Shown here: piece by piece, positions 1 through 11,193 of the stretch | Numbering within the stretch: the first letter of the stretch is position 1 | Layout: every line of letters starts with the position of its first letter | Assembly: GCF_045679555.1 (NCBI RefSeq) | Contig: NC_092098.1 | Coordinates: forward strand, 14,274,538 to 14,338,537 | DNA length: 64,000 nt | Direction: 5' to 3' | Origin: Salvelinus alpinus | Lineage: Eukaryota; Chordata; Actinopteri; Salmoniformes; Salmonidae | Notes under the pieces: model-generated | What the model saw: only the letters and a program-made list of their open reading frames with translations | What the model was told of the DNA's origin: nothing | Databases searched by the model: none | Made by a program: the position numbers and the translations under genes

Positions 1-1864
1 CGCTGTGGAGACCAATAGTGAAAAGTCCCGGATCAGTCGATTTCACGATGTGATATGAAAGCCACGCGTTCTGTCCAGAGTCAGCATCCACAGCTATCAC
101 CTTGGAAACCAGGGACCCAGCCAGAGCAGCTTTGGGGACCATCTCAGTCATCAAGGAGTTCCCTGCTGGAGCAGGGTATAATATCTGGGGAGAGTTATCA
201 TTCTCATCTGTTATGAAGACACTCACTGTCACGTTACTGCTGAGTGGAGGAGAACCATTGTCTCTGGCTACAACGTGGACTTTGAAGCTCCTAAACTGCT
301 CATAATCAAATGCTCTCACAGCATGGATCACCCCCGTGTCTCCGTTAATGGATACAAATGAGGACACCGGAACTCCATTGACACCACTAGGCAATAGAGA
401 ATAGACCACCGTACCGTTCTGTCTCCAGTCTGGGTCTCTGGCAGTAACCGAACATATTGAGGAGCCAGGCGTGTTATTTTCAGTCACATAGGCGCTGTAT
501 GATTGTTCTTCAAACACTGGTGGGTTGTCATTCACGTCTGACACAGATAAATGAATAGTCTTTGAGGAGGATAAAGGTGGAGACCCCTCGTCAGTGGCGG
601 TGATAGTTAAGTTATAATCTGATATTATCTCACGGTCCAGTTCACCTGTTGTTATCAGAGAATAGTAGTTTTTGATTGAAGGGTTTAATTTGAATGGAAC
701 ATTTTGTTGAATGGAGCAGCGGACCTGTCTATTTCCCTCTGAATCTTCATCTTGTACATTTATGATCCCCACCTCTGTACCAGGTAACACATTCTCAGGG
801 ATGGGATTGTTAAAGGATTTGATCAATATCACCGGTGCGTTGTCATTTAAGTCAGTGATTTCTATCATTACTTTTGCATTGCCAGCTAAGCCAGACCCAT
901 CTTTAGCCTGGACACGCACTTCGTATTCTGTATTTTCTTCATAATCTATGGGACCCTGCACTTTAATCTCGCCAGTCTCTTTGTCGATGGAAAACAGTTT
1001 AGCTGCTTTATCGGAAATGCGATTGAACTCATATGATACTTCTCCATTTGCTCCTTCGTCTTCATCACTAGCACTAACTGCAACTACAACAGTCCCGGTT
1101 GGAGAATTTTCAGGCAAACGGACTTTATACACTGTCTGGCTAAACACAGGTTTATTATCGTTAGCATCCAACACAGTAACGTGTATAACTACAGTACCAG
1201 ATCTCTGCGGAGTCCCACCATCAACAGCGGTAAGTAACAACGTCACCTCTTGTTGTTGTTCTCGATCTAGCTCTTTTTCTAACACTAACTCGCCATATTT
1301 TCCTCCGTCTGAGCTCGTTTGAACGTCCAAAATAAAATAGGCATTCCTCTCCAGTGAATAGCTTTGTATACCATTTAATCCTATGTCAGAGTCATGAGGT
1401 TCATCCAAGGGATATCTTGCGCCTTTGACAGCAGATTCCTGAATTTCTAGATCAATACGTGCATTGGGAAACCGTGGTGAATTGTCATTTATATCTTGGA
1501 CTTGCACATTAATACGATGTAATTCCAGAGGTTTTTCCAGCACAAGCTCGTATTTTAAAGAACAAGAAACCTTCGGTCCACACAGCTCCTCCCTGTCTAT
1601 TGTTTCAGCCACAATTAATTCTCCAGTATTCACATTAATGTCACAGTAACGTTGACGACTGCCATCCATATCCAAACGAGCTTTACGACCTGAAAGTCTC
1701 TTAGCATCCAGCCCCAGATCCTTAACTAGATTTCCGATCACAGATCCGCGCTTCATCTCCTCTGGAATTGAATAGCTCAAGTCTCCATTGCTGATGCGCA
1801 TCAGGCAATGACAAAAAGCCAGACGGAACAAAAAGGTAAAAACCGAAAATCCTGTGTACCCCAT
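1..1864 (-). CDS. pcdhg: Protocadherin gamma variable exon A (partial, 3' end outside window)
   Basis: This exon encodes a clustered protocadherin gamma ectodomain, a neuronal homophilic adhesion receptor. The frame is open for about 621 codons from the ATG at 1862-1864 to the window edge. A hydrophobic signal peptide (starting MGYTGFSVF) is followed by EC1 with the motif [15 protein letters not shown], then EC2-EC5 and part of EC6. Each EC junction has a D-x-N-D-N calcium motif. The TM and cytoplasmic parts lie beyond the left edge. I chose this start because its signal peptide aligns with exon C and the CSE core lies about 215 bp upstream. EC5-EC6 is almost identical in DNA to exons B, C, E and F, which suggests gene conversion. 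Gamma rather than alpha identity rests on its position 3' of the alpha constant exons. Confidence 0.93.
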   Translation of the reverse strand, partial: MGYTGFSVFTFLFRLAFCHCLMRISNGDLSYSIPEEMKRGSVIGNLVKDLGLDAKRLSGRKARLDMDGSRQRYCDINVNTGELIVAETIDREELCGPKVSCSLKYELVLEKPLELHRINVQVQDINDNSPRFPNARIDLEIQESAVKGARYPLDEPHDSDIGLNGIQSYSLERNAYFILDVQTSSDGGKYGELVLEKELDREQQQEVTLLLTAVDGGTPQRSGTVVIHVTVLDANDNKPVFSQTVYKVRLPENSPTGTVVVAVSASDEDEGANGEVSYEFNRISDKAAKLFSIDKETGEIKVQGPIDYEENTEYEVRVQAKDGSGLAGNAKVMIEITDLNDNAPVILIKSFNNPIPENVLPGTEVGIINVQDEDSEGNRQVRCSIQQNVPFKLNPSIKNYYSLITTGELDREIISDYNLTITATDEGSPPLSSSKTIHLSVSDVNDNPPVFEEQSYSAYVTENNTPGSSICSVTARDPDWRQNGTVVYSLLPSGVNGVPVSSFVSINGDTGVIHAVRAFDYEQFRSFKVHVVARDNGSPPLSSNVTVSVFITDENDNSPQILYPAPAGNSLMTEMVPKAALAGSLVSKVIAVDADSGQNAWLSYHIVKSTDPGLFTIGLHS

Positions 1865-2070
1865 TCTGGATGATTAAAACCAAGTGTTAACATAAGAGTT
1901 CAAAACCAGTCGAAATGATACTGTAACGTAAGAGTACAATATTAGCCTCTCAAAAGGAATAGCAAAACGATTGTTATCCGACTGCTCTTCGGTGAAAGTG
2001 ATGCAATATAGCCTATTACTCTTTTGAATAATCCAATGGTGGGTGGAGAAAGCCTGTAATTCTATTTATG

Positions 2071-2090
2071 GTAAACAGCGACATCCTGAG
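2071..2090 (-). promoter_or_regulatory. CSE-like promoter element of exon A
   Basis: The minus strand reads CAGGATGTCGCTGTTTACC with the CGCT core at 2077-2080, about 215 bp upstream of the exon A ATG. The same block recurs at a similar distance before the other ordinary variable exons. CGCT-core conserved sequence elements that bind CTCF are known in Pcdh promoters. That this one is functional is inferred. Confidence 0.7.
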
Positions 2091-2468
2091 TTCTTACAGA
2101 AAACAGCAATCACAATACAAAACAGTTCTACGTCATTTATCATCTTGGTCGATATTTCCCCCCATCCTTGTGTTGTGAAAAATAGGAAGAACGTTTCATA
2201 TAGCTTAGCAAGAGAAGAGAGGAAAACCAATAGTTGTGCGCAATCAAATCCTTTTGTAATCATATATTAGAAGATAGGAAAAGTAAATTCAATATTTCCA
2301 TACTGTTGCCACTGTCTGATTATTCATGTATTGCCGAGTAATAACAACAACAACGCATAGATTCGTTATATAAACGGTCCACATAAAATCCAACGATGCA
2401 TAATCCATATTACTGATCAAACCCAGCAATTGTATTTCCACTATACTCTTAGGTAAAGTGATAGTTAC

Positions 2469-2495
2469 GTCGCTGTCCACTAACCAGGTGCTGAA
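2469..2495 (-). promoter_or_regulatory. RE1/NRSE-like (REST) site, expanded spacing
   Basis: The minus strand has the left half-site TTCAGCACC, 8 nt, then the right half-site GGACAGCGAC. Canonical RE1 has the same halves separated by 2 nt, and variants with about 8 nt are known to bind REST. The site lies about 390 bp upstream of the exon A CSE and about 330 bp past the exon B donor. Confidence 0.65.
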
Positions 2496-2822
2496 ACGTG
2501 GAAATGTAGCCAATGAACTTAAAGAAAAATGTGGTAGGCAATGAGGATACAACAGGAAGGAAAATGAAAACACACTCCATGATTGGGAAAGCATCCCTAA
2601 TTGTATACACACCAACAACGAAATTGAAAGATTATCCCTTGTGAAAAGGCATTAAAAAAGCTAATATTGATGTCGTTAAATAACCCTTCATAATCACGTG
2701 GATAAAGAACAAGTTAATTAAGAAAAAGACCACTAACACACTAGGAAAGCAATTCTGATATCATAACATCCGATGCATTCACACACAATGAAAAGGGGTA
2801 TCTACTCTTAGTTCTGTCTTAC

Positions 2823-5232
2823 CTCAATAGACTCCCCTGCAGTGTTGAGAGTGATGATACTCCCTTCCAATAACTTAGTTGGGCTTCTCTTCAGTGTAAA
2901 ATCAGCAGGCAGGGTGCTGTCATTGTAAGATCTGGCAAACTTGAAGTCACTGGTGCGTGAGCCCGTTGTCAGGTATGCATCATAATTGTAAGAACTGCGC
3001 AGAGTTCCAGCTCCATCCACCTCTGCATAGTTGGGAGGGAAATACGCGCTGGGAATGGCGACTGCTCCATCAAACAACATTCTAGGCTTTCTACTGCGGC
3101 AGAACCTCACCGCCAGGATGAGAATAATGAAAGTCAGGAAAAAGGTGGAGACAGAGACCAGTGCGATGATCAAATAGGAAGTTAGTTTGGAACTATCCTC
3201 ATAAGTCATGTCTTTCAGTTCTGGAACTTCAGCCAAGTTGTCTGATATGAGTAAATATACATCACAGGTTGTAGAGAGAGAGGGCTGTCCGTTATCTTTC
3301 ACTGATATAACAAGGTTCTGCTTCATACTGTCAGATTCAGAAATGTCCCGCTGTGCCCTGATCTCTCCACTGTGGAGACCAATAGTGAAAAGTCCCGAAT
3401 CAATCGATTTCACGATGTGATATGAAAGCCACGCGTTTTGTCCAGAGTCAGCATCCACAGCTATCACCTTGGTAAACCAGGGACCCCGCCAGAGCAGCTT
3501 TGGGGACCATCTCAGTCATCAAGGAGTTCCCTGCTGGAGCAGGGTATAATATCTGGGGAGAGTTATCATTCTCATCTGTTATGAAGACACTCACAGTCAC
3601 GTTACTGCTGAGTGGAGGAGAACCATTGTCTCTGGCTACAACGCGGACTTTGAAGCTCCTAAACTGCTCATAATCAAATGCTTTTACAGCATGGATCACC
3701 CCCGTGTCTCCGTTAATGGATACAAATGAGGACACCGGGACACCATTGACACCACTAGGCAATAGAGAATAGACCACCGTACCGTTCTGTCTCCAGTCTG
3801 GGTCTCTGGCAGTAACAGAACACATAGAGGAGCCAGGTTTGTTATTTTCAGTCACATAGGCGCTGTAGGATTGTTCTTCAAACACAGGTGGGTTGTCATT
3901 CACGTCTGATACAGATAAATGAATAGTTTTTGACGATGATAAAGGTGGAGACCCCTCGTCGGTGGCAGTGATAGTTATATTGTAATCTGAAATGATCTCT
4001 CGGTCTAATTCACTAGTTGTTATCAGAGAATAATAGTTTTTGATAGACGGGTTTAGTTTGAACGGAACATTTTGTTGAATGAAGCAGCGGACCTGTCTAT
4101 TTCCCTCTGAATCTTTATCCTGTACATTAATGATCCCCACCTCTCTGCCAGGTAACAAGTTCTCTGGGATGGGATTGGTCAAGGATTTAAGAGATATCAC
4201 TGGTGCATTGTCATTAACATCTGTAATTTCTATGAATATTTTGGCAAAGGAAGTCAATCCCGAGCCATCTTTGGCTTTGATAGGCAATTCATGAATTGAT
4301 TCTTCTTCAAAATCCATCTGTCCTGCTATCCTGATGTCTCCCGTTTTAGGGTCAAGAGAAAATAATTTATTTAATTCTTCTGAGATTGGGCCAAATCCGT
4401 ACGTCACTTCCCCATTTGCCCCCTCGTCTGCATCGATGGCTGTTACGGTAACAACTAATGAACCTATTGGAGCATTTTCTGGTACACTGACCTTATAGAC
4501 ATTTTCGCTAAACACTGGTTTATTATCGTTCGCATCCAACACTGTGACGTGTATGACTACAGTACCAGATCTCTGCGGAGTCCCACCGTCAACCGCAGTA
4601 AGTATTAATGTCACCTCCTGTTGTTGTTCTCGATCTAACTCTGTGTCTAACACTAGCTCACCATACTCTTCAGAACCTGGGTTGGTATGAACAGCCAGGC
4701 TAAAATGGTCGTTCCTTTGTAGTGTGTAGCTTTGAACAGCGTTCAGTCCTATATCTGCATCATGAGCCGGATTCACCGAAAATCGAGCGCCTTTAACGGC
4801 TGACTCTCTGATATCAAACGTAACGCGATCTTCCCCAAATAGTGGGCTATTGTCATTAATATCTTGTACCTGTAAGATTATGTTATGTAATTCTAAAGGG
4901 TTTTCCAGAACCATCTCGTATTTTAAGGTGCATGAAATCCTCCTACCACAAAGCTGCTCCCTGTCTATTACTTCAGCGATGACCATATCCCCAGTATTCA
5001 GATTGACTTCACAATAGCGCTTGCTGCTACCTTGAACATCTAAACGAGCTTTCCGATACATGAGTCGTTTTGCATCCAGTCCCAGATCCTTGGCTATATT
5101 TCCGACAACAGATCCGCGTTTCATCTCCTCCAGAACAGAATAGGTAACGTCTCCATAGCTGGTGTGCAGCAGGAAAAGAAACAAAGCCAGGCCGAGCAAT
5201 GAGGCAGAGAACGAGAATCTCCTGTATTCCAT
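2823..5232 (-). pseudogene. pcdhg: Protocadherin gamma variable exon B with one-base frameshift in EC6
   Basis: This is a near full-length gamma variable exon: signal peptide ([20 protein letters not shown]), EC1-EC6, TM ([19 protein letters not shown]) and cytoplasmic tail, with the Pcdh CX5C motif (CGRRISC) in EC1. It ends at the donor GAG|GTAAGA, last exon base 2823. One extra T at 3473 (plus ggTaaacc, against ggaaacc in A, C, E and F) breaks the frame at about residue 587. Translation stops about nine residues later, before the TM segment. The downstream frame is intact through to the donor. If the base is real, the product is a truncated EC1-EC5 fragment or the mRNA is degraded; it could also be an assembly or read error. 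In-frame ATGs exist at 5247 and 5295. I prefer 5232 because it gives the best signal peptide and a CSE distance of about 215 bp. Confidence 0.9.
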
Positions 5233-5439
5233 TTTCAGATAACCCATCTCATTCCAAATAGGCCGATTAGTGTGGTAAAAATCAGTGCTATCCAACCGAA
5301 GAAACGTTTACAACCAGCAGATCAAAATGCACCACGTTAAAATGTTAAGCAGGAGACTTTTACACTGCAATAATGATGTCCCCTCCCTCCCTGGACATTT
5401 CAAGTATGGGTGGAGAGATTCATTTTAAAGCTACTGCTG

Positions 5440-5457
5440 GTGAATAGCGACACTCCG
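5440..5457 (-). promoter_or_regulatory. CSE-like promoter element of exon B
   Basis: The minus strand reads GGAGTGTCGCTATTCACCAG with the CGCT core at 5446-5449, about 215 bp upstream of the chosen ATG. It matches the elements before exons A and C. Its presence suggests the promoter of the frameshifted exon is still intact. Confidence 0.68.
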
Positions 5458-5887
5458 TGTAGTTTCATAAAACAGCAGAAAATAGTGTCTCTCGCCAATT
5501 GTATGGAGGAGAGTCTGCCGCGCATAGGAAAACATGCCGGGTTTAATTGTTTTTAAAGATACATAATGGGACCCCTCATATCAACAGAGGTAGACTATTT
5601 CAAAATGCAGGATTGTAAAAACACGAATCCCCTTTTGTGTTACAGCCCACGTGAGTCAACATCTCAATCGAATGATCAATGGGCAAAGTAGTCTGTCCAT
5701 GTAGCCTTCAAAAGATCATGCCAATAAAGTAATTCCACATATAATCACTAGAAAAAATCTGGCATTTCTTTCAAACATATTTCACGTCTCTACCCATTAC
5801 AGTTTTCGAAGGGGAAAAAGGTAATTTAAAAATCCAGCGTTTCTTTCAAACATCATCCACGTCTTTACCTATTGCAGTCTTTTAAGT

Positions 5888-5896
5888 GGTGCTGAA
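5888..5896 (-). promoter_or_regulatory. RE1 left half-site, decayed copy
   Basis: A perfect TTCAGCACC half-site on the minus strand lies about 440 bp upstream of the exon B CSE, the place where other spacers carry a full RE1-like site. The expected right half has drifted. Confidence 0.4.
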
Positions 5897-6159
5897 ACGG
5901 ACCTACGTGTTTTACTAAATCACATTAAAATGGGATGAAGGCGGGAAAAGAAATACATCCTCAGAGATTATCAGAGATCAAAAATGTGACTTAATCAAAT
6001 GACTGAAAGAGTACAGCAGACAAGACTGTTGTAATAATATTAGCCTAACACACAATACAGTTAGCTACCTATAGTTTCATATGAAGGACTATGCAAAACG
6101 GCTAAATAAACAAATAAAGCATTTTCGTTTATCAAAATGTCAAAGCTATGAAATCTCAC

Positions 6160-8562
6160 CTCGCTCTCCCCCAAGGTGTTGAACGTGATTATATTTTCTC
6201 CAAAAGGTTCATTTAGGTTCTTCTTCAGTGTCTGGTCAGCAGGCAGCGTGTTGTCATTGTAAGATCTGGCAAACTTGAAGTCACTGGTGCGTGAGCCCGT
6301 TGTCAGGTATGCATCATAATTGTAAGAACTACGGAGAGTTCCAGCTCCATCCACCTCTGCATAGTTGGGAGGGAAATACGCGCTGGGAATGGCGACTGCT
6401 CCATCAAACAACATTCTAGGCTTTCTACTGCGGCAGAACCTCACGGCCAGGATGAGAATAATGAAAGTCAGGAAAAAGGTGGAGACAGAGACCAGTGCAA
6501 TGATCAAATAGGAAGTTAGTTTGGAACTATCCTCATAAGTCATGTCTTTCAGTTCTGGAACTTCAGCCAAGTTATCTGATATGAGTAAATATACATCACA
6601 GGTTGTAGAGAGAGAGGGCTGTCCGTTATCTTTCACTGATATAACAAGGTTCTGCTTCATACTGTCAGATTCAGAAATGTCCCGCTGTGCGGTGATCTCT
6701 CCGCTGTGGAGACCAATAGTGAAAAGTCCCGGATCAGTTGATTTCACAATGTGATATGAAAGCCACGCGTTTTGTCCAGAGTCAGCATCCACAGCTATCA
6801 CCTTGGAAACCAGGGACCCCGCCAGAGCAGCTTTGGGGACCATCTCAGTCATCAAGGAGTTCCCTGCTGGAGCAGGGTATAATATCTGGGGAGAGTTATC
6901 ATTCTCATCTGTTATGAAGACACTCACTGTCACGTTACGGCTGAGTGGAGGAGAACCATTGTCTCTGGCTACAACGTGGACTTTGAAGCTCCTAAACTGC
7001 TCATAATCAAATGCTCTCACAGCATGGATCACCCCCGTGTCTCCGTTGATGGATAACAATGAGGACACCGGAACACCATTGACACCACTAGGCAATAGAG
7101 AATAGACCACAGTACCGTTCTGTCTCCAGTCTGGGTCTCTGGCAGTAACAGAACACATAGAGGAGCCAGGTTTGTTATTTTCAGTCACATAGGTGCTGTA
7201 GGATGGTTCGTCAAACACAGGTGGGTTGTCATTCACGTCTGATACAGATAAATTAATGATCTTTGAGGAGGATAAAGGTGGAGACCCCTCGTCGGTGGCA
7301 GTGATAGTTATGTTGTAATCTGATATTATCTCACGGTCGAGTTCACTCGTTGTTACCAGAGAATAGTAGTTTTTGATTGAGGGGTTTAGTTTGAAAGGAA
7401 CATTTTGTTGAATGGAGCAGCGGACCTGTCTATTTCCCTCCGAGTCTTTATCCTGTACATTAATAATCCCCACCTCTGTACCAGGTAACACATTCTCTGG
7501 AATTGGATTGGTCAGAGTTTTAATTAATATCACTGGTGCGTTGTCGTTTACGTCAGTAATATCTATCAGTACTTTTGTGTATGACACCAAACCTGCACCA
7601 TCTTTGGCGAGGACGCGCAGCTCATAAATGGGCTGCTCCTCATAATCAATCGGTCCAGACAGATTTATAACCCCACTTTTACTATCGAGTTGAAACAAAT
7701 TCTTCAACTCATCAGAAATTCGACCTAGATCATATGTTACCTCGCCATTTGCTCCCTCGTCTACATCAGTTGCGCGGACTGTAGCTACTATGGTGCCCAA
7801 CGGAGAATTTTCTGGTAGACTGACCGTATACACGTCCTGGCTAAATACTGGAATATTATCGTTAGCATCCAACACAGTAACATGTATAACTACAGTACCA
7901 GATCTCTGTGGGGTCCCACCATCAACAGCCGTAAGTAACAACGTCACCTCCTGCTGTTGTTCTCGGTCCAGCTCCTTTTCTAACACTAACTCACCGTATT
8001 TACCTCCATCTCGATTAGTATGAACATTCAAGACAAAATGGTCATTCCTTTGCAAAGAGTAGCTTTGAACTGCATTCTGACCTATATCTGCATCGTGGGC
8101 CTCATTAATGGGGAAACGTTCACCTTTATCAGCTGATTCCGTTATTTCCAAATTGATAACATCATCTGCAAACTGTGGTGAATTATCGTTCACATCCTGA
8201 ATCTGAAGAGATATGCGATGCAATTCTAAAGGACTTTCAAGAACCATTTCATACTTTAGCCCACATGAAATCCTCGGACCGCAAAGCTGCTCCCTATCAA
8301 TTCTTTCAGCGACAACCAGATCTCCCGAATTCAGGTTAATGTCACAGAAGTGTTTAGTTCCGTCCTCTTCTAAACGAGCTTTTCGAGCCGACAGTCTCTT
8401 AGCATCCAACCCAAGATCCTTGGCTATATTTCCGACCACAGATCCGCGTTTCATCTCCTCTGGAATGGAATAGGTCATATCGCCATTGCTGATGCGTATT
8501 TGGGATAGAACAAAAGCCAGATGGAGGACAAAAGCTGAAACTGTAAATCCAATGTAGCCCAT
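6160..8562 (-). CDS. pcdhg: Protocadherin gamma variable exon C (intact)
   Basis: This is a complete gamma-type variable exon of 801 codons. Order: signal peptide about 1-27, EC1 28-130, EC2 131-240, EC3 241-343, EC4 344-450, EC5 451-560, EC6 561-672, TM about 683-708 and cytoplasmic tail 709-801. EC1 holds the Pcdh-specific CX5C motif (CGPRISC) at 94-100, and each EC1-EC5 boundary has a D-x-N-D-N motif. The tail includes [20 protein letters not shown] and ends at GAG|GTGAGA, phase 0, so it can join the gamma constant exons to the left. The open frame runs past the donor to a stop at 6061; an unspliced transcript would add about 33 residues. A further in-frame ATG at 8607 is less likely because it precedes the signal peptide by 15 residues. 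The protein should act at neuronal surfaces in homophilic recognition. Confidence 0.95.
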
Positions 8563-8785
8563 TTTCGATGTACAAACAAAAATATTCCAATTCCAAGGTG
8601 AAGGCAAAAAAATAGATGCAATATAGGGCTACCACAAATATTGGCAAAGACAAATTACCCAACTGAAGAACATGAGATCCTATTGTGCCGACTGCTCCTC
8701 AGTGATAATGGCGCGATAGGTTGTATCCGCCCTTTGAGTAATCTATTATTGGGTTGAGAAGTGTAGGCTGCCTAACTTTTCTTAG

Positions 8786-8808
8786 CTGGTGAACAGCGAC
8801 ATCCTGAG
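8786..8808 (-). promoter_or_regulatory. CSE-like promoter element of exon C
   Basis: The minus strand reads CTCAGGATGTCGCTGTTCAC with the CGCT core at 8795-8798, about 233 bp upstream of the ATG. It is almost identical to the element before exon A. Confidence 0.7.
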
Positions 8809-9169
8809 TCATTAAAAAAACAGCACACAATGTACATCTAATAGTCTTCTATCTTAGAATTGTATTTTCATACAAAGATGATGTAGCCTATGACTTCAGT
8901 TAAATAATAAATAGATATACAGAAATACATTTAAAGTAATGCTTGTATGATGTATGAACTCCTTTTCTTGAATAAGAACAGTCCCATAAGGTAAAAACAT
9001 TGAGTTAACACTGGTCGCAACCTTCTCCTTTAAGCCAATGCAATGCACGGATTCCACTAGCTATCAATGTGTCCTCACTCAACAAACCAACATGTGGTAT
9101 TGTTCCCGTCTTCATTTGAGTTTGGCAGGATTTAAACTGATGTTAATTAAAGTGAAGGAAAAAAGTTTA

Positions 9170-9196
9170 GTCGCTGTCCACATGCCTGGTGCTGAA
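9170..9196 (-). promoter_or_regulatory. RE1/NRSE-like site, expanded spacing
   Basis: TTCAGCACC, 8 nt, GGACAGCGAC on the minus strand, with both halves perfect relative to the copy at 2469-2495. It lies about 375 bp upstream of the exon C CSE. Confidence 0.65.
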
Positions 9197-9802
9197 ACGT
9201 AGGTGACATCAAGAGTTGCTGAATTATCAATGGGGATGTTTCAGAACGCTAAAACGCAATAGGCTTAAATCTCAATCTACACCAATATATTTATTGTGAA
9301 ATGAGAAATTAGAAAAATGAATAATAACGTATCTATATGGCCATGTCAAGTTCTTATATTTAAACGGATTCCATTTAAAAATTCAACATTATCCTCGATT
9401 CAGTTACTATTAAACAGGGTAAGAGAATTACACTTAGACTACTGCATGTCAGAATTACTTTGGGCGAGTACAACAACCTGACTTCCATAAAGATGAATAA
9501 CAATTGCAATGCCTGTTAAACATATGAATCAGGATGCCATAGACAAACAATGAGCAAGCTTCTACCTAAATGATACTACTATCGAAAAAAGAAATTCTGA
9601 ACCTACATGATGATGTAAAAAGACAAATCGATAGATTTTGAGAATTGGTGTAGCTATAACAGCGATACAGCAGCCTACTAAGAACAGCGGGGAAAAAATG
9701 AAGCCTACACAGTACTAAATTTAAATAGGAAACCGATGTAGTCTATAGGTTCTTATGTTTGAATGTGTATTTCTAACTGTGAAAAACGAAGTGTAATTTA
9801 AA

Positions 9803-9988
9803 TTAAAAAATAACACCCAATTGCTTATCATCCAAAATCAGAACCTTGAGTATTTTTCCGATCACAGATCCGCGTTTCACCTGCTCTGGTATAGAATAGC
9901 TCACGTCTCCTTTGCTGATGTGTATGAAGGAAAGGCAAAAAGACAGACGAAAAGCAAATGCAAAAACCGTAATGCCTTTGTAGCCCAT
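9803..9988 (-). pseudogene. pcdhg: Relic D: 5' stub of a gamma variable exon
   Basis: Only the signal peptide and the first part of EC1 remain. The frame starts MGYKGITVFAFAFRLSF, has the EC1 signature DVSYSIPEQVKRGSVIG, and ends at a stop about 60 codons in, just after the position matching KRL of EC1. It is closest to exon A in the signal region. No EC2-EC6, TM or donor follows, so everything 3' of early EC1 has been deleted or has decayed. It still has an upstream CSE-like core and an RE1-like site, so the promoter has outlived the exon. An ATG two codons earlier (9994) is also in frame. Confidence 0.85.
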
Positions 9989-10154
9989 CTTCAATGTCTA
10001 CTAGCAATTATGGCAAATTTTCCACAGTCAATACCCAAACGGCAGAAAGATTACAATGTCTAACCGCTTTTCAGTGAAAAATGGTAATGCGACACGCTGT
10101 ATGTAGCCTACTCCCCCGTAGTAGGTGGAGGTATATAGTTAACTGTACTTAGCT

Positions 10155-10172
10155 GGTGGAAAGCGGCATCAT
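10155..10172 (-). promoter_or_regulatory. CSE-like element of relic D
   Basis: The minus strand reads GATGCCGCTTTCCACCAGC with CGCT at 10162-10165. It differs from the intact copies by T to C before the core. It lies about 175 bp upstream of the relic's ATG, and a TATA-like stretch (CTATATACC) lies between them near 10130. Confidence 0.5.
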
Positions 10173-10574
10173 GAGTCTATCAGAAAAACAGCATGCTCGT
10201 AGGCCTATATTGTTTTCCATGTGTCCTTCTTGGAATATATCATATTCTCCAAACGCAGACGACCGTATTAAAACATTAAATATATAGGCTTCAAATCATT
10301 AGTAACCTCGTCGTAACATGATCATGAGAAGACATGGATGAGGTACGCTATTAGGAGAAACGTACACAATATGCCTAAATATTCACACAATAAGCCATTA
10401 GTAGACTAGTTGCAACATGTTTTTTTTCCTGGATAATAATATATTTCAACCATCATCGTGAAAACTGTCGATTTCACTATCGATGTTTCGTTAGTCATCA
10501 AAATAATGCTAATTCTTTCGCATTCTATCTTTGACTTTTTGACAGCTAGACTTCAGTAAACTAAAACATGTCAC

Positions 10575-10601
10575 CTCGCTGTCCACTGGTCTGGTGCTGA
10601 A
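10575..10601 (-). promoter_or_regulatory. RE1/NRSE-like site, expanded spacing
   Basis: TTCAGCACC, 8 nt, GGACAGCGAG on the minus strand, about 410 bp upstream of the relic D CSE. It has the same 27-bp layout as 2469-2495 and 9170-9196. Confidence 0.62.
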
Positions 10602-11193
10602 ATGTAGGCGACCTCAATAAAAACAGTAGGCAATGGGGATTTTAAAAACACATCCTAACAATATATAATCAAGTTTCAAAAGGCATTCAAAACTCTTTCC
10701 AGGACAATACAATGCATTTATTATAAAATGCCTGATTCCTTTTCAAGGGTAATCTAAACCATGTTTTCCTATCTCCATCAAGCTTTATTGTCAACTCCAT
10801 CAGAAAATCAGTGAAGAAAACATCACAGGCATACTCAACTAAAAGCAACCGAAACTGCGTTGCTTGTTTTATTTATAGGAAACCACAGCCCAAACAAACA
10901 AGGAGCAAACTGCTTCCATCAAATCAAACCCCTAGTGAATTACTCCTCACAGAGAAGAGAAGGAACAGCGAGCACCTTTGAAACTCAACCAATCAAACAA
11001 AACAATGAGTGGATAAATTCCACATTTCAGCTTACTAAGATGTTATCATCTAAACCGAGTATAGACCTACTGTTTCTATAGGATGGCATAAGCCATTAAG
11101 GCACAGAATGTATTTTCCACATACATAACACATTCTCCCACAACGAAACAACTCACGTACAAAAGGTGGTATCTCAGATGAGTGAAGGCTTAC

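Larger units (their letters stand above)
1865..2822. other. Exon B to exon A spacer
   Basis: This spacer holds the exon A promoter (CSE) and an RE1-like site, listed separately. The rest is AT-rich single-copy-looking sequence with no other coding frame I can support. Confidence 0.6.
5233..6159. other. Exon C to exon B spacer
   Basis: Apart from the CSE and the RE1 half-site this is AT-rich sequence. Around 5755-5885 a short segment (blocks like gcatttctttcaaacat followed by cacgtct and acc.attgcagt) occurs twice, a local imperfect duplication. I see no gene. Confidence 0.5.
8563..9802. other. Spacer between relic D and exon C
   Basis: This spacer holds the exon C CSE and an RE1-like site. 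I looked in 9200-9800 for remains of the missing EC, TM and cytoplasmic parts of relic D and recognised none. The rest is AT-rich noncoding sequence. Confidence 0.5.
9989..11193. other. Exon E to relic D spacer
   Basis: Contains the relic D promoter elements. The remainder, including 10620-11193, is AT-rich noncoding sequence without a recognisable gene or repeat. Confidence 0.5.

Noticed and set aside
2066-2618. Minus-strand frames of 65 and 109 codons in the B-A spacer
   Set aside because: No homology; they overlap the promoter and RE1-like site and lack any Pcdh or other domain.
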